From: Spirochaetales bacterium
Lineage (GTDB): Bacteria > Spirochaetota > Spirochaetia > ARS1246
DNA length: 17,275 nucleotides
Reading direction: 5' to 3'
Assembly: GCA_002688185.1 (NCBI GenBank)
Contig: NZCE01000052.1
Location: 1-17,275, forward strand
This document shows positions 6,574 through 13,697 of this stretch, in pieces. The position numbers and the translations under genes were made by a program. Below the pieces are notes generated by a model. It was not told the DNA's origin and searched no databases. It saw only the letters and a list, made by a program, of their open reading frames with translations. The stretch's first letter is position 1; each line of letters opens with the position of its first letter.

Positions 6574-6714
6574 ATGCAAACAAGACAGGTTACCTATGAT
6601 TCTGCGACAACGGTTGACTATGCGCGGTCTCCGCTTATGCTGTTAAACGGCGGCCCCCTCGACGGCGTTGAGAATACAACAGACGGAATCGATTTCACTC
6701 ATGGCGACGGGTAA
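6574..6714 (+). CDS. Small protein, 46 residues, first gene of the ThDP enzyme operon
   Basis: I do not recognise this protein. ATG 6574 follows an AAGGAG (6558-6563) ten bases upstream. The product begins MQTRQVTYDSATTVDYARSP, continues through a hydrophobic-glycine stretch LMLLNGGPLDG and ends DGIDFTHGDG. It has no cysteine, no signal peptide and no membrane segment. It ends 29 bases before the ThDP-enzyme start, on the same strand, so it is probably co-transcribed. The frame is open further upstream to a TTG at 6487, but without a ribosome site. It could be a real small accessory protein or a remnant of a larger gene; the good ribosome site and operon position favour the former. Confidence 0.45.
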   Translation: MQTRQVTYDSATTVDYARSPLMLLNGGPLDGVENTTDGIDFTHGDG

Positions 6715-6743
6715 ACTCGATCCGCGCCATTGGAGGAAAAAGG

Positions 6744-8363
6744 ATGGCGACAGTTTCCGAAGTGGTGATTAGGACAATTCGGGATTCGGGAATCAAATAC
6801 GTTTTTGGAGTGCCAAGCGGCGCCTGGGTGAATTATATGAAAGCGATTAACGATACCAAAGGCATTGAGTTCGTTCTTGTCAGCAACGAAGCCGGCGGAG
6901 CCATTATGGCTGATGCCTGCTGGAGGCTGACCGGATTGCCTGCAGCATGCTTTGGCACGTATGGGCCGGGAGCGTGCAATGTTTCAACCGGCGTTGTATG
7001 CGCCTATCTGGATCGATCCGCGATGCTGGTGTTTACCGATGAGATGTCCGACTCAATGAGAGACCGAACAACTCAGATGAACATCGATCATCAAGCCCTG
7101 TTCTCGCCAATAACAAAGTGGACCACGAGGCTGAAATCCGACGCGGTTCGGGCCACCATACAGAAGGCGGTCGGATTAGCCCTTTCTGAAGTTCCCGGCC
7201 CGGTGCATGTCGGATTGCCCGTAGGTATGGGCGATATGGCAGCAGCATCGGAATCACAAACAGCATTTCAGGCGCGCGGACCCGACAAACCTGAAGAAAA
7301 GAACCTGAAAAGACTCGCGGAGCTTTTCGGACGGGCGGCGAAGCCTATCTTTGCCTTGGGGATAACCGCGGTGCGCGCGAAAGTCCGCGATTTAGTTTTG
7401 GAAGTCGCCGAGAAATTCCAAGTTCCAATAGTGCTTACTCCCATGGCAAAAGGAATGGTTTCGGAGTCGCATCCTTCATATGCCGGAGTTCTTGCGCATG
7501 CTCTGGCAAACCACGTTGGGCAGATCCACCAGACGAGCGATTTGGTAATCGGAGTCGGGTACGATCCCGCAGAGATCAACTATGAAGCGTGGATGCCCGA
7601 CGTGCCGTTGGTATCTATCGATACTGTCCCGGCGGATATTGATGAAGGCCGCTTCACCCTTGCCTGCGATGTCGTCGGCGACATCGCATACGGTCTCCGT
7701 AGATTGCTCGAGATCAACGGCAAGCCAAAGAATTGGGACATGGGTGAAATCGCCGGCATTCGTAATGAAATGTTCGATCGCCTCCGCATGCCCGATACAG
7801 CTATGTTACATTCCTCCGCCGTGCTTGGGATCCTCAGGGACCAGCTACCGGAGAGCGGAGTCATGACCTGCGATGTTGGCGCCCACCTTCACCTGATAGG
7901 TCAGCTGTGGGAAACCCCGGCGCCGGGACTGCTGCTCATGACGAACGGCGGATCGTCGATGGGTTATGCTATACCGTCTGCCATTTCAGCAAAGCTTTGC
8001 TGTTCCGACCGAGAAGTGGCTTGTGTCGTCGGAGATGGCGGATTCCTCATGATGGCGGGCGAGCTTGCCACCGCCACGCGGCTCAAGGCAAAGGTTGTAT
8101 TTATACTGCTTTCGGACAATTCACTTTCTCTAATCAGAATTAAGCAGGATCGGCAATGGCAATTCGACTACGGTACGGAGCTAGGAAAACATGCGACCGA
8201 CATCGGCCCCGTACTGTTCGGCGTCCCGGTCATCACGGCGGCTACGATTGATGAATACAGAGAGGCGCTCAAAAGCGCTTTCAGCCATGATGGTCCTGTG
8301 ATGGTAAAGGCACTCGTCGATACAATGTACTACGATGAATTGCTGCTGAAGGGGAACCGATGA
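6744..8363 (+). CDS. Acetolactate synthase-like thiamine-diphosphate enzyme
   Basis: The 539-residue protein has the three-domain layout of the acetolactate synthase/pyruvate decarboxylase superfamily. The N-terminal Pyr domain has KYVFGVPSG, then FVLVSNEAGGAIMAD with the activating glutamate at residue 49, and TYGPGACNVSTGVVCAYLD. A central Rossmann-like domain follows (KPIFALGI onward), and the C-terminal PP domain has the ThDP/Mg motif GDG at residues 430-432 with SDN ending at 459. Substrate specificity is unclear: the usual ALS motif around the glutamate, R-H-E-x-x-A, is replaced by S-N-E-A. It may decarboxylate a 2-keto acid or form an acyloin. The start has GGAGG at 6732-6736. The stop overlaps the start of the next gene as ATGA, so the two are almost certainly translated together. 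Confidence 0.88.
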   Translation: MATVSEVVIRTIRDSGIKYVFGVPSGAWVNYMKAINDTKGIEFVLVSNEAGGAIMADACWRLTGLPAACFGTYGPGACNVSTGVVCAYLDRSAMLVFTDEMSDSMRDRTTQMNIDHQALFSPITKWTTRLKSDAVRATIQKAVGLALSEVPGPVHVGLPVGMGDMAAASESQTAFQARGPDKPEEKNLKRLAELFGRAAKPIFALGITAVRAKVRDLVLEVAEKFQVPIVLTPMAKGMVSESHPSYAGVLAHALANHVGQIHQTSDLVIGVGYDPAEINYEAWMPDVPLVSIDTVPADIDEGRFTLACDVVGDIAYGLRRLLEINGKPKNWDMGEIAGIRNEMFDRLRMPDTAMLHSSAVLGILRDQLPESGVMTCDVGAHLHLIGQLWETPAPGLLLMTNGGSSMGYAIPSAISAKLCCSDREVACVVGDGGFLMMAGELATATRLKAKVVFILLSDNSLSLIRIKQDRQWQFDYGTELGKHATDIGPVLFGVPVITAATIDEYREALKSAFSHDGPVMVKALVDTMYYDELLLKGNR

Positions 8364-9397
8364 AAAAGGAAATAAGAATCATACTTTGCGGCGCAGGCCG
8401 AGTCGGCAGAGAGTTTCTCAAGCTTCTCGACGAACGTGCAGAGATGATCGAATCGAAATACGGAATCCGGCCTGTTTTATCCGCGGTCGCCGAGAGTGAT
8501 GGCGCCGCAGTCTCGGATGGCGGCAACGGATTGTCCATTGCCGGGCTCCTGAAACATTTACAGAACGGTGGAACAGTACCGGACTTTCCGATATTTGGCG
8601 TGTCGCTCATGGCCGGCCCGCAGGTGATACAAGAAATCAAGGCCGACGTAATTATAGAGGCTACCCCCACCAACCTTTCTGATGCGGAACCCGGCATGAC
8701 CAATGTGACCGCGGCGCTGAAGAACGGGCTGGATGTAATCAGTGCGAACAAAGGACCATTCGTGCTGTTTTTCCGCGAGGTACGTGAGCTGGCCCGCGAG
8801 CATGACTGCTCTGTGCATCTGAGTGCGGCGACGGCAGCGGCACTGCCTACTCTGGATGTCGGCCTGCGGTCCCTCGCAGGCTCAACGGTTCTTTCTGTTG
8901 AGGGCATACTTAACGGAACGACAAATTTTATTCTAACAAAGATGGAAATATCAGGCTGCCGATATGAAGAGGCGCTATTAGAGGCGCAGGAACTTGGGAT
9001 TGCTGAAAAGGATCCCAGATATGATATCGACGGTCTGGATACCGCCAATAAACTCATTTTGATAAGCAACTTGATTTTTGACACCGATTACAGTCTGGGA
9101 GATGTGGATGTATGCGGCATTTCTCGCATAGGACAGGAGGATATCGACGGCGCGGCGAAGCGAGGTGAGTCTATCAAACTAATAGGTTCAATCCAAACGA
9201 GTGAGAAAGGCATTGTGCTGAGAGTCGCCCCGGAAGCTATAAAGAGAAGCCATCCCTTGGCAAATGTATCCGGGTCGGAAAAGGCGGTGAGTTATCTGAC
9301 CGATACCATGGATAGAATAACTGTGTCCGGAGGTAAGAGCTCGCCCGTCGGTGCCGCTGCCGCCTTGCTGAAAGACTTAATAAACGCTTATTCATAA
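8360..9397 (+). CDS. Homoserine dehydrogenase-type oxidoreductase lacking an ACT domain
   Basis: Residues 11-16 (GAGRVG) form the NAD(P)-binding turn. The catalytic region includes a nucleotide-end lysine in SANKGP (K131), the GILNGTTNFILTKM signature, and EKDPRYDIDGLDTANK. That last stretch gives E216, D222, D227 and K231, with the spacing of the yeast homoserine dehydrogenase residues E208, D214, D219 and K223. The active site therefore appears complete, consistent with reversible reduction of aspartate semialdehyde or a close analogue. At 345 residues it has no C-terminal ACT regulatory domain, so threonine feedback is not expected. It overlaps the ThDP enzyme by four bases. It may be either an ordinary homoserine dehydrogenase or a paralogue reducing an aldehyde produced by its partner enzyme; the pairing makes the second option attractive. 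Confidence 0.88.
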   Translation: MKKEIRIILCGAGRVGREFLKLLDERAEMIESKYGIRPVLSAVAESDGAAVSDGGNGLSIAGLLKHLQNGGTVPDFPIFGVSLMAGPQVIQEIKADVIIEATPTNLSDAEPGMTNVTAALKNGLDVISANKGPFVLFFREVRELAREHDCSVHLSAATAAALPTLDVGLRSLAGSTVLSVEGILNGTTNFILTKMEISGCRYEEALLEAQELGIAEKDPRYDIDGLDTANKLILISNLIFDTDYSLGDVDVCGISRIGQEDIDGAAKRGESIKLIGSIQTSEKGIVLRVAPEAIKRSHPLANVSGSEKAVSYLTDTMDRITVSGGKSSPVGAAAALLKDLINAYS

Positions 9398-9422
9398 AGC
9401 CCATTCCAACCAAAATGCATCA

Positions 9423-9441
9423 GATTCCGCGGTCCGGAATC
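9423..9441 (+). repeat. Perfect 7-bp inverted repeat after the oxidoreductase gene
   Basis: GATTCCG at 9423-9429 pairs with CGGAATC at 9435-9441 around a five-base loop. No T-run follows, so it is not a typical intrinsic terminator, though it could help end or stabilise the upstream transcript. Confidence 0.4.
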
Positions 9442-9473
9442 AGCGAGATCGGCAACCGATAGAAATCGCGAAC

Positions 9474-9502
9474 TTGACCCTTGCCGAGTCTCTCCGTATA
9501 AT
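9474..9502 (+). promoter_or_regulatory. Near-consensus sigma70 promoter for the gltX-glyQS-tyrS operon
   Basis: TTGACC (9474-9479) and a perfect TATAAT (9497-9502) are separated by exactly 17 bases. Only one base of the -35 differs from consensus. Transcription should begin near 9509, giving a leader of about 120 bases before gltX. Confidence 0.8.
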
Positions 9503-9567
9503 CGTCCATTGCTTTCGCGGCGGATGCGCTCGCCGTGATTTAGCAGTCGGCTCGCCAGTTACCGAAT

Positions 9568-9581
9568 CATGTAGGTACATG
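9568..9581 (+). repeat. Palindrome in the gltX leader
   Basis: CATGTA and TACATG form a perfect 6-bp inverted repeat with two intervening bases. It lies about 60 bases downstream of the predicted transcription start and 48 before the gltX ATG. It could be an operator or a small RNA hairpin. No T-box signature is present. Confidence 0.4.
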
Positions 9582-9629
9582 TCGTAATCGTGTTGGCCCA
9601 CGTAAAAACTTTTAAGAGACGGAGAGTGT

Positions 9630-11108
9630 ATGAGCGTTCGCGTTCGGTACGCGCCTTCTCCCACCGGTCGTCAGCATATCGGGGGCGTAAGGACCGCGCT
9701 ATTTAACTATTTTTATGCAAAATCTATGGGGGGGAGTTTTGTCCTCAGGATTGAAGATACCGATCAAACCCGTTACACCGATGAGGCAGTGCAGGACTTG
9801 TATGATACCTTTGATTGGCTCGGCATAGCGTGGGATGAAGGCCCGGACAAGGGCGGTCCGCATGGCCCGTATATTCAGACTCAGAGAAAAGAGCTTTACA
9901 ATAAATACGCTGCTTTACTCGTGGAGAAAGATAAGGCGTACCGGTGTTACTGTAGCCCGGAACGCCTCGAGAGCCTACGTGAGTCTATGGAAGGTGGCAA
10001 AACCGCAGGCGGATATGATCGGCACTGTCGGGAGCTCACTACCGCCAAGGAAAATGAGTACAGAGATCGAGGAATAACCCCGGTCATCAGATACAAAGTT
10101 CCTCTGGACGGAAAGACTTCATATAAAGACATCATTCGCGGCGAGGTGACTACCAGAAATCGAGACATCCCAGCGGATCCCGTGATTCTAAAATCCGATG
10201 GGCTGCCAACATACCATTTTGCAGTGGTTATAGACGACCATCTTATGAAAATCACGCACGCATTTCGAGCACAAGAGTGGCTGCCCAACGCACCGCTCCA
10301 TATGTTGTTATATAGAGCTTTTGGCTGGGAGCCGCCTGAGTTCTGTCATCTGCCGTTGATTCTTGGAAAGGATGGGCAGAAACTTGCAAAGCGCCATGGT
10401 TCTGCCGCCGTCGCAGATTTTAAGAGCGCAGGTTTCACACCGGAGGCTATAATAAATTATGTTTCCCTCCTTGGCTGGTCGTATGACGATCAGAGGGAGT
10501 TTTTCTCAAAGGAAGAACTGGAACAGTTGTTTTCCATTGAGAAACTTAACAAGGCTCCGGCGGTTTTCGACTACAAAAAACTCGAGTGGTTCAACGGGCA
10601 GTATATCAGGAAAAAGCCGGATAGTGAGCTTAAAGGTCTGCTGATTCCGTATCTGAAGCGTGACGGAGTTGTGTCGGATCCCATTACTGAAACAGAAAAC
10701 GCGATAGTCGACGGCATGATTCCTCTCATAAAGGAACGTCTGAGACTTCTGCCGGAAGTCACCAAGCTTGTCCGGTTTCTCTTTGAAGATGTAGAGATCG
10801 AGTCGATCGAAATGCTCGTGCCAAAGCGACTGGATGCTATGCAGACTCTCGACGCCCTTCGGTCGGCACACGCCATACTAGGGGATTTTATCTCCAGAAG
10901 TGATGAGGAAAATGAGCAGTTGTTTCGATCCGCCTCTGAGACTTTAGGGATCAAGCTCGGCGATTTACTTATGCCGGTGCGGGTGGCCGTGACGGGCACT
11001 AGCGCGTCCCCACCTCTCTTTGGGTCGGTAAAGCTACTCGGTGCTAAAAAAACCATGTCACGCATGGATCATGCAATAAAAATGCTTGAGAGCGCTAAAT
11101 CGGACTAA
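9630..11108 (+). CDS. gltX: Glutamyl-tRNA synthetase
   Basis: This class I synthetase charges tRNA-Glu in the cytoplasm. The HIGH motif appears as PSPTGRQHIGGVRTALFN, with HIGG at residues 16-19, and FVLRIEDTDQTRY follows. The KMSKS equivalent is KLAKR at residues 251-255 within LGKDGQKLAKRHGSAA. A CYC pair at residues 106-108 and HC at 132-133 are in the zinc-site region seen in some bacterial enzymes; the fourth ligand is not clear because the usual position after the third cysteine is not histidine. At 492 residues it is full length. ATG 9630 has a GGAG just upstream. Because glnS is also present, this enzyme is probably discriminating (Glu only). It leads an operon with glyQS and tyrS driven by a near-consensus promoter. 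Confidence 0.97.
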   Translation: MSVRVRYAPSPTGRQHIGGVRTALFNYFYAKSMGGSFVLRIEDTDQTRYTDEAVQDLYDTFDWLGIAWDEGPDKGGPHGPYIQTQRKELYNKYAALLVEKDKAYRCYCSPERLESLRESMEGGKTAGGYDRHCRELTTAKENEYRDRGITPVIRYKVPLDGKTSYKDIIRGEVTTRNRDIPADPVILKSDGLPTYHFAVVIDDHLMKITHAFRAQEWLPNAPLHMLLYRAFGWEPPEFCHLPLILGKDGQKLAKRHGSAAVADFKSAGFTPEAIINYVSLLGWSYDDQREFFSKEELEQLFSIEKLNKAPAVFDYKKLEWFNGQYIRKKPDSELKGLLIPYLKRDGVVSDPITETENAIVDGMIPLIKERLRLLPEVTKLVRFLFEDVEIESIEMLVPKRLDAMQTLDALRSAHAILGDFISRSDEENEQLFRSASETLGIKLGDLLMPVRVAVTGTSASPPLFGSVKLLGAKKTMSRMDHAIKMLESAKSD

Positions 11109-11124
11109 AGAAAAGAGGTTTTGG

Positions 11125-12459
11125 ATGTCAGATGCTGTAACAATGGAGAAATTAGTGTCCCTGTGCAAACGGCGGGGATTTGTATATCAATCGAGCGAAG
11201 TTTACGGCGGACTTGCATCTGCGTGGGATTACGGACCCCTCGGCGTAGAGCTCAAGAACAACATTCGGAAACTCTGGTGGAAGGAAATGACCCAGCTCCA
11301 TGACAACATCGTTGGCGTGGACGCAGCTATCATGATGCATCCGAAGGTCTGGGAAGCTTCCGGGCACGTGGAGAACTTCACCGATCCCCTGGTTGACTGT
11401 AAGAGCTGCAATCACAGGTTCCGTGAGGACCAGATTCCTGAAGAAAATAAGAAGAGCAAGAAATGCCCGGACTGCGGAGGCGAGCTTACTGACGCGCGGC
11501 AATTTAACCTTATGTTTAAAACCCATATCGGTCCGGTGGAGGACAGCTCATCAGTGGTTTTCTTGAGACCTGAGACCGCCCAAGGAATATTTGTAAACTT
11601 CAAAAATGTTCATCAGAGCAGTCGGGTGCGCGTGCCGTTTGGGATTGCTCAAGTAGGCAAGGCTTTTAGAAACGAAATAACCACCAAAAACTTCATCTTT
11701 AGAACGTGCGAGTTTGAGCAGATGGAGATGCAGTATTTTATTCACCCGAGTGAAGACGAAAAGTGGTTTGACTACTGGATGGATAAACGCATGGATTTTT
11801 ATGAGCGGATGGGCATACGAAAGAACAAGCTGCGATTTCACCAACACGGACCAAATGAATTGGCTCACTACTGCAAAAACGCATTTGATATTGAATATGA
11901 GTTTCCCTTTGGGTGGTCGGAGTTTGAGGGCATCCATAATAGAACAGATTACGACTTATCTCGTCACACCGAGTACAGCGGAAAAGATCTGCAGTATCTC
12001 GATGATCAGACTCGGGAACGATTTATTCCTTACGTGATTGAAACGTCGGCGGGTCTTAGCCGCTCGGTGTTGGTCAGCCTGTCGGACGCATACGAAGAGG
12101 ATGAGGTTGAAGGAGAGAAGCGCACGGTGCTTCGGTTTCACCCGGAGATTGCGCCGGTGACGGTAGGAGTATTTCCACTGGTAAAAAAGGACGGACTTGC
12201 CGAGATGGCCAGAGACATTGAGCTCGAGCTACGCAATGACTTTTCAACCTTTTACGATCAGGGCGGAGCAATCGGCAGACGATATCGCAGGCAGGATGAA
12301 ATAGGAACACCGTATTGCATTACCATCGATTATCAGACTAAGGATGATAACACAGTAACTCTCAGATATCGGGATACAATGGAGCAGATCCGTGTCAAAC
12401 GAGACGCCATTGCGGAGCAAGTGAGAAACGACATAAGGAATTATAGGAGAGTTGATTAG
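11125..12459 (+). CDS. glyQS: Glycyl-tRNA synthetase, alpha2 (single-chain) type
   Basis: This class II enzyme charges tRNA-Gly. The N-terminus (MEKLVSLCKRRGFVYQSSEVYGG) with WDYGPLG is typical of the alpha2-type enzyme rather than the separate GlyQ/GlyS alpha2-beta2 type. A zinc-binding insertion is visible as CKSC and CPDCGGE. Motif 2 is seen as FRNEITTKNFIFRTCEFEQME and motif 3 as GLSRSVLVSLSDAY, followed by the anticodon-binding domain. The length of 444 residues is close to the usual ~460. I chose ATG 11125 because AAGAGG (11113-11118) lies six bases upstream and family N-termini begin here. The frame is open further to 11086, but that would run into gltX. The stop shares one base with the GTG of tyrS, so translation is probably coupled. 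Confidence 0.95.
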   Translation: MSDAVTMEKLVSLCKRRGFVYQSSEVYGGLASAWDYGPLGVELKNNIRKLWWKEMTQLHDNIVGVDAAIMMHPKVWEASGHVENFTDPLVDCKSCNHRFREDQIPEENKKSKKCPDCGGELTDARQFNLMFKTHIGPVEDSSSVVFLRPETAQGIFVNFKNVHQSSRVRVPFGIAQVGKAFRNEITTKNFIFRTCEFEQMEMQYFIHPSEDEKWFDYWMDKRMDFYERMGIRKNKLRFHQHGPNELAHYCKNAFDIEYEFPFGWSEFEGIHNRTDYDLSRHTEYSGKDLQYLDDQTRERFIPYVIETSAGLSRSVLVSLSDAYEEDEVEGEKRTVLRFHPEIAPVTVGVFPLVKKDGLAEMARDIELELRNDFSTFYDQGGAIGRRYRRQDEIGTPYCITIDYQTKDDNTVTLRYRDTMEQIRVKRDAIAEQVRNDIRNYRRVD

Positions 12460-13697
12460 TGAAGACGGGGATGGAGGAGCTACAGGCGAGGGGTTTTATA
12501 CAGCAATGCTCAAACATCGAGGGTCTAAAAGAGCTGCTCTCATCTGAGACGGTGACATTCTACTGCGGCTTTGATCCTACAGGTCCTAGCTTGCACGCAG
12601 GGCATCTCATACCTCTTTTTGCCATGGCGCACTTAAACCGTGCGGGTCATCGTGCGATTGCCCTTGTCGGCGGTGGAACGGCTCTTATCGGCGATCCGTC
12701 GGGTAAGACAGAGATGCGCAAGATGCAGACTAAAGAGCAGATCGGCTCAAATGCCGAGCGCATGAAACAGCAAATAGAAAAGTTTATCGATTTTGAGTCG
12801 GGTTCCGCGATACTTCTCGACAATCGTGAATGGCTGAGCACGTTGAATTACATCGATTTTCTCAGGGACATAGGAAAGCATTTTTCTGTGAACAGGATGC
12901 TTAGCTTTGAGACCTACAAAATGCGTCTCGAGACCGGTCTTTCCTTTATTGAGTTCAACTATCAACTGCTGCAATCATTTGATTTCTTAACGTTGTACCA
13001 ACGTGAGGGGTGCAAATTGCAGATTGGAGGAGATGATCAGTGGGGCAATATTGTGGCGGGTGCCGATCTCACACGGAGAATCGAAAGTGTCGAGGTGTTT
13101 GGGCTGACCTTCCCTCTTGTCACCCGTTCCGACGGCAAAAAGATGGGGAAAACCGAAAAAGGCGCTCTCTATCTCGATCCGACTGCTACCAGCCCATATG
13201 ATTTTTTCCAATACTGGCGGAACGTAGCCGATCCTGACGTTGATAAATTCCTCAAACTGTATACGTTTCTCCCCCTCGAGGAAATCCATCGGCTCTCATC
13301 ATACGCGGGACAGGAGATAAACGTCGCAAAAGAAGCACTCGCCTTTGAGCTCACCGCCATCGTCCACGGCAGAGAAGAGGCGGAAAAGGCGCGAGAAGCC
13401 GCACGCGCGGCGTTTTCTTCTACAGCAGCCGGAGGCGACACTTCATCCATTCCATCGATTACGATTAATCGGTCGGAGCTGAAGGCGGGCATACAGATTC
13501 TCGATTTGTTTTCCCGGACCACTCTGTGTGCTTCGAGAAGCGAGGCCAGGAGACTGGTATCCCAAGGCGGGGCGTCAATCAACGAGCAAAAGGTCTCGGA
13601 TATTGAGCTCAATGTGGACGATTCGTGGATAGCTGACGGCAAAATAATGCTCAGGGCGGGAAAAAAACGCTATTTCCAGATATTTATTCGTGATTAG
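12459..13697 (+). CDS. tyrS: Tyrosyl-tRNA synthetase
   Basis: This class I enzyme charges tRNA-Tyr. The HIGH motif appears as LHAGHLIPL after [10 protein letters not shown], the tyrosine-pocket segment [10 protein letters not shown] is present, and the KMSKS equivalent is [11 protein letters not shown]. The C-terminal ~70 residues ([28 protein letters not shown]) form an S4 RNA-binding domain that contacts the tRNA. At 412 residues it is full length. The start is GTG 12459, overlapping the TAG stop of the previous gene by one base, with an AGGAGA about eight bases upstream. An ATG follows four codons in. The 3' end overlaps the convergent glnS by 14 bases, with no terminator in between. Confidence 0.96.
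   Translation: MKTGMEELQARGFIQQCSNIEGLKELLSSETVTFYCGFDPTGPSLHAGHLIPLFAMAHLNRAGHRAIALVGGGTALIGDPSGKTEMRKMQTKEQIGSNAERMKQQIEKFIDFESGSAILLDNREWLSTLNYIDFLRDIGKHFSVNRMLSFETYKMRLETGLSFIEFNYQLLQSFDFLTLYQREGCKLQIGGDDQWGNIVAGADLTRRIESVEVFGLTFPLVTRSDGKKMGKTEKGALYLDPTATSPYDFFQYWRNVADPDVDKFLKLYTFLPLEEIHRLSSYAGQEINVAKEALAFELTAIVHGREEAEKAREAARAAFSSTAAGGDTSSIPSITINRSELKAGIQILDLFSRTTLCASRSEARRLVSQGGASINEQKVSDIELNVDDSWIADGKIMLRAGKKRYFQIFIRD

Noticed and set aside
7033..7864. Minus-strand ORFs inside the ThDP enzyme gene
   Set aside because: They are antisense shadows of a clearly conserved coding frame and show no ribosome site or recognisable family motif.
9423..9441. Intrinsic terminator after the oxidoreductase gene
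   Set aside because: The hairpin is real but has no following T-run, so I list it only as an inverted repeat.
9503..9629. T-box riboswitch in front of the synthetase operon
   Set aside because: No AGGGUGG-type T-box sequence or following terminator/antiterminator pair is present, and the leader is too short for a typical T-box.
11086..11124. 13-residue N-terminal extension of glycyl-tRNA synthetase
   Set aside because: It would overlap gltX, lacks a ribosome site, and does not resemble family N-termini; ATG 11125 has AAGAGG upstream.
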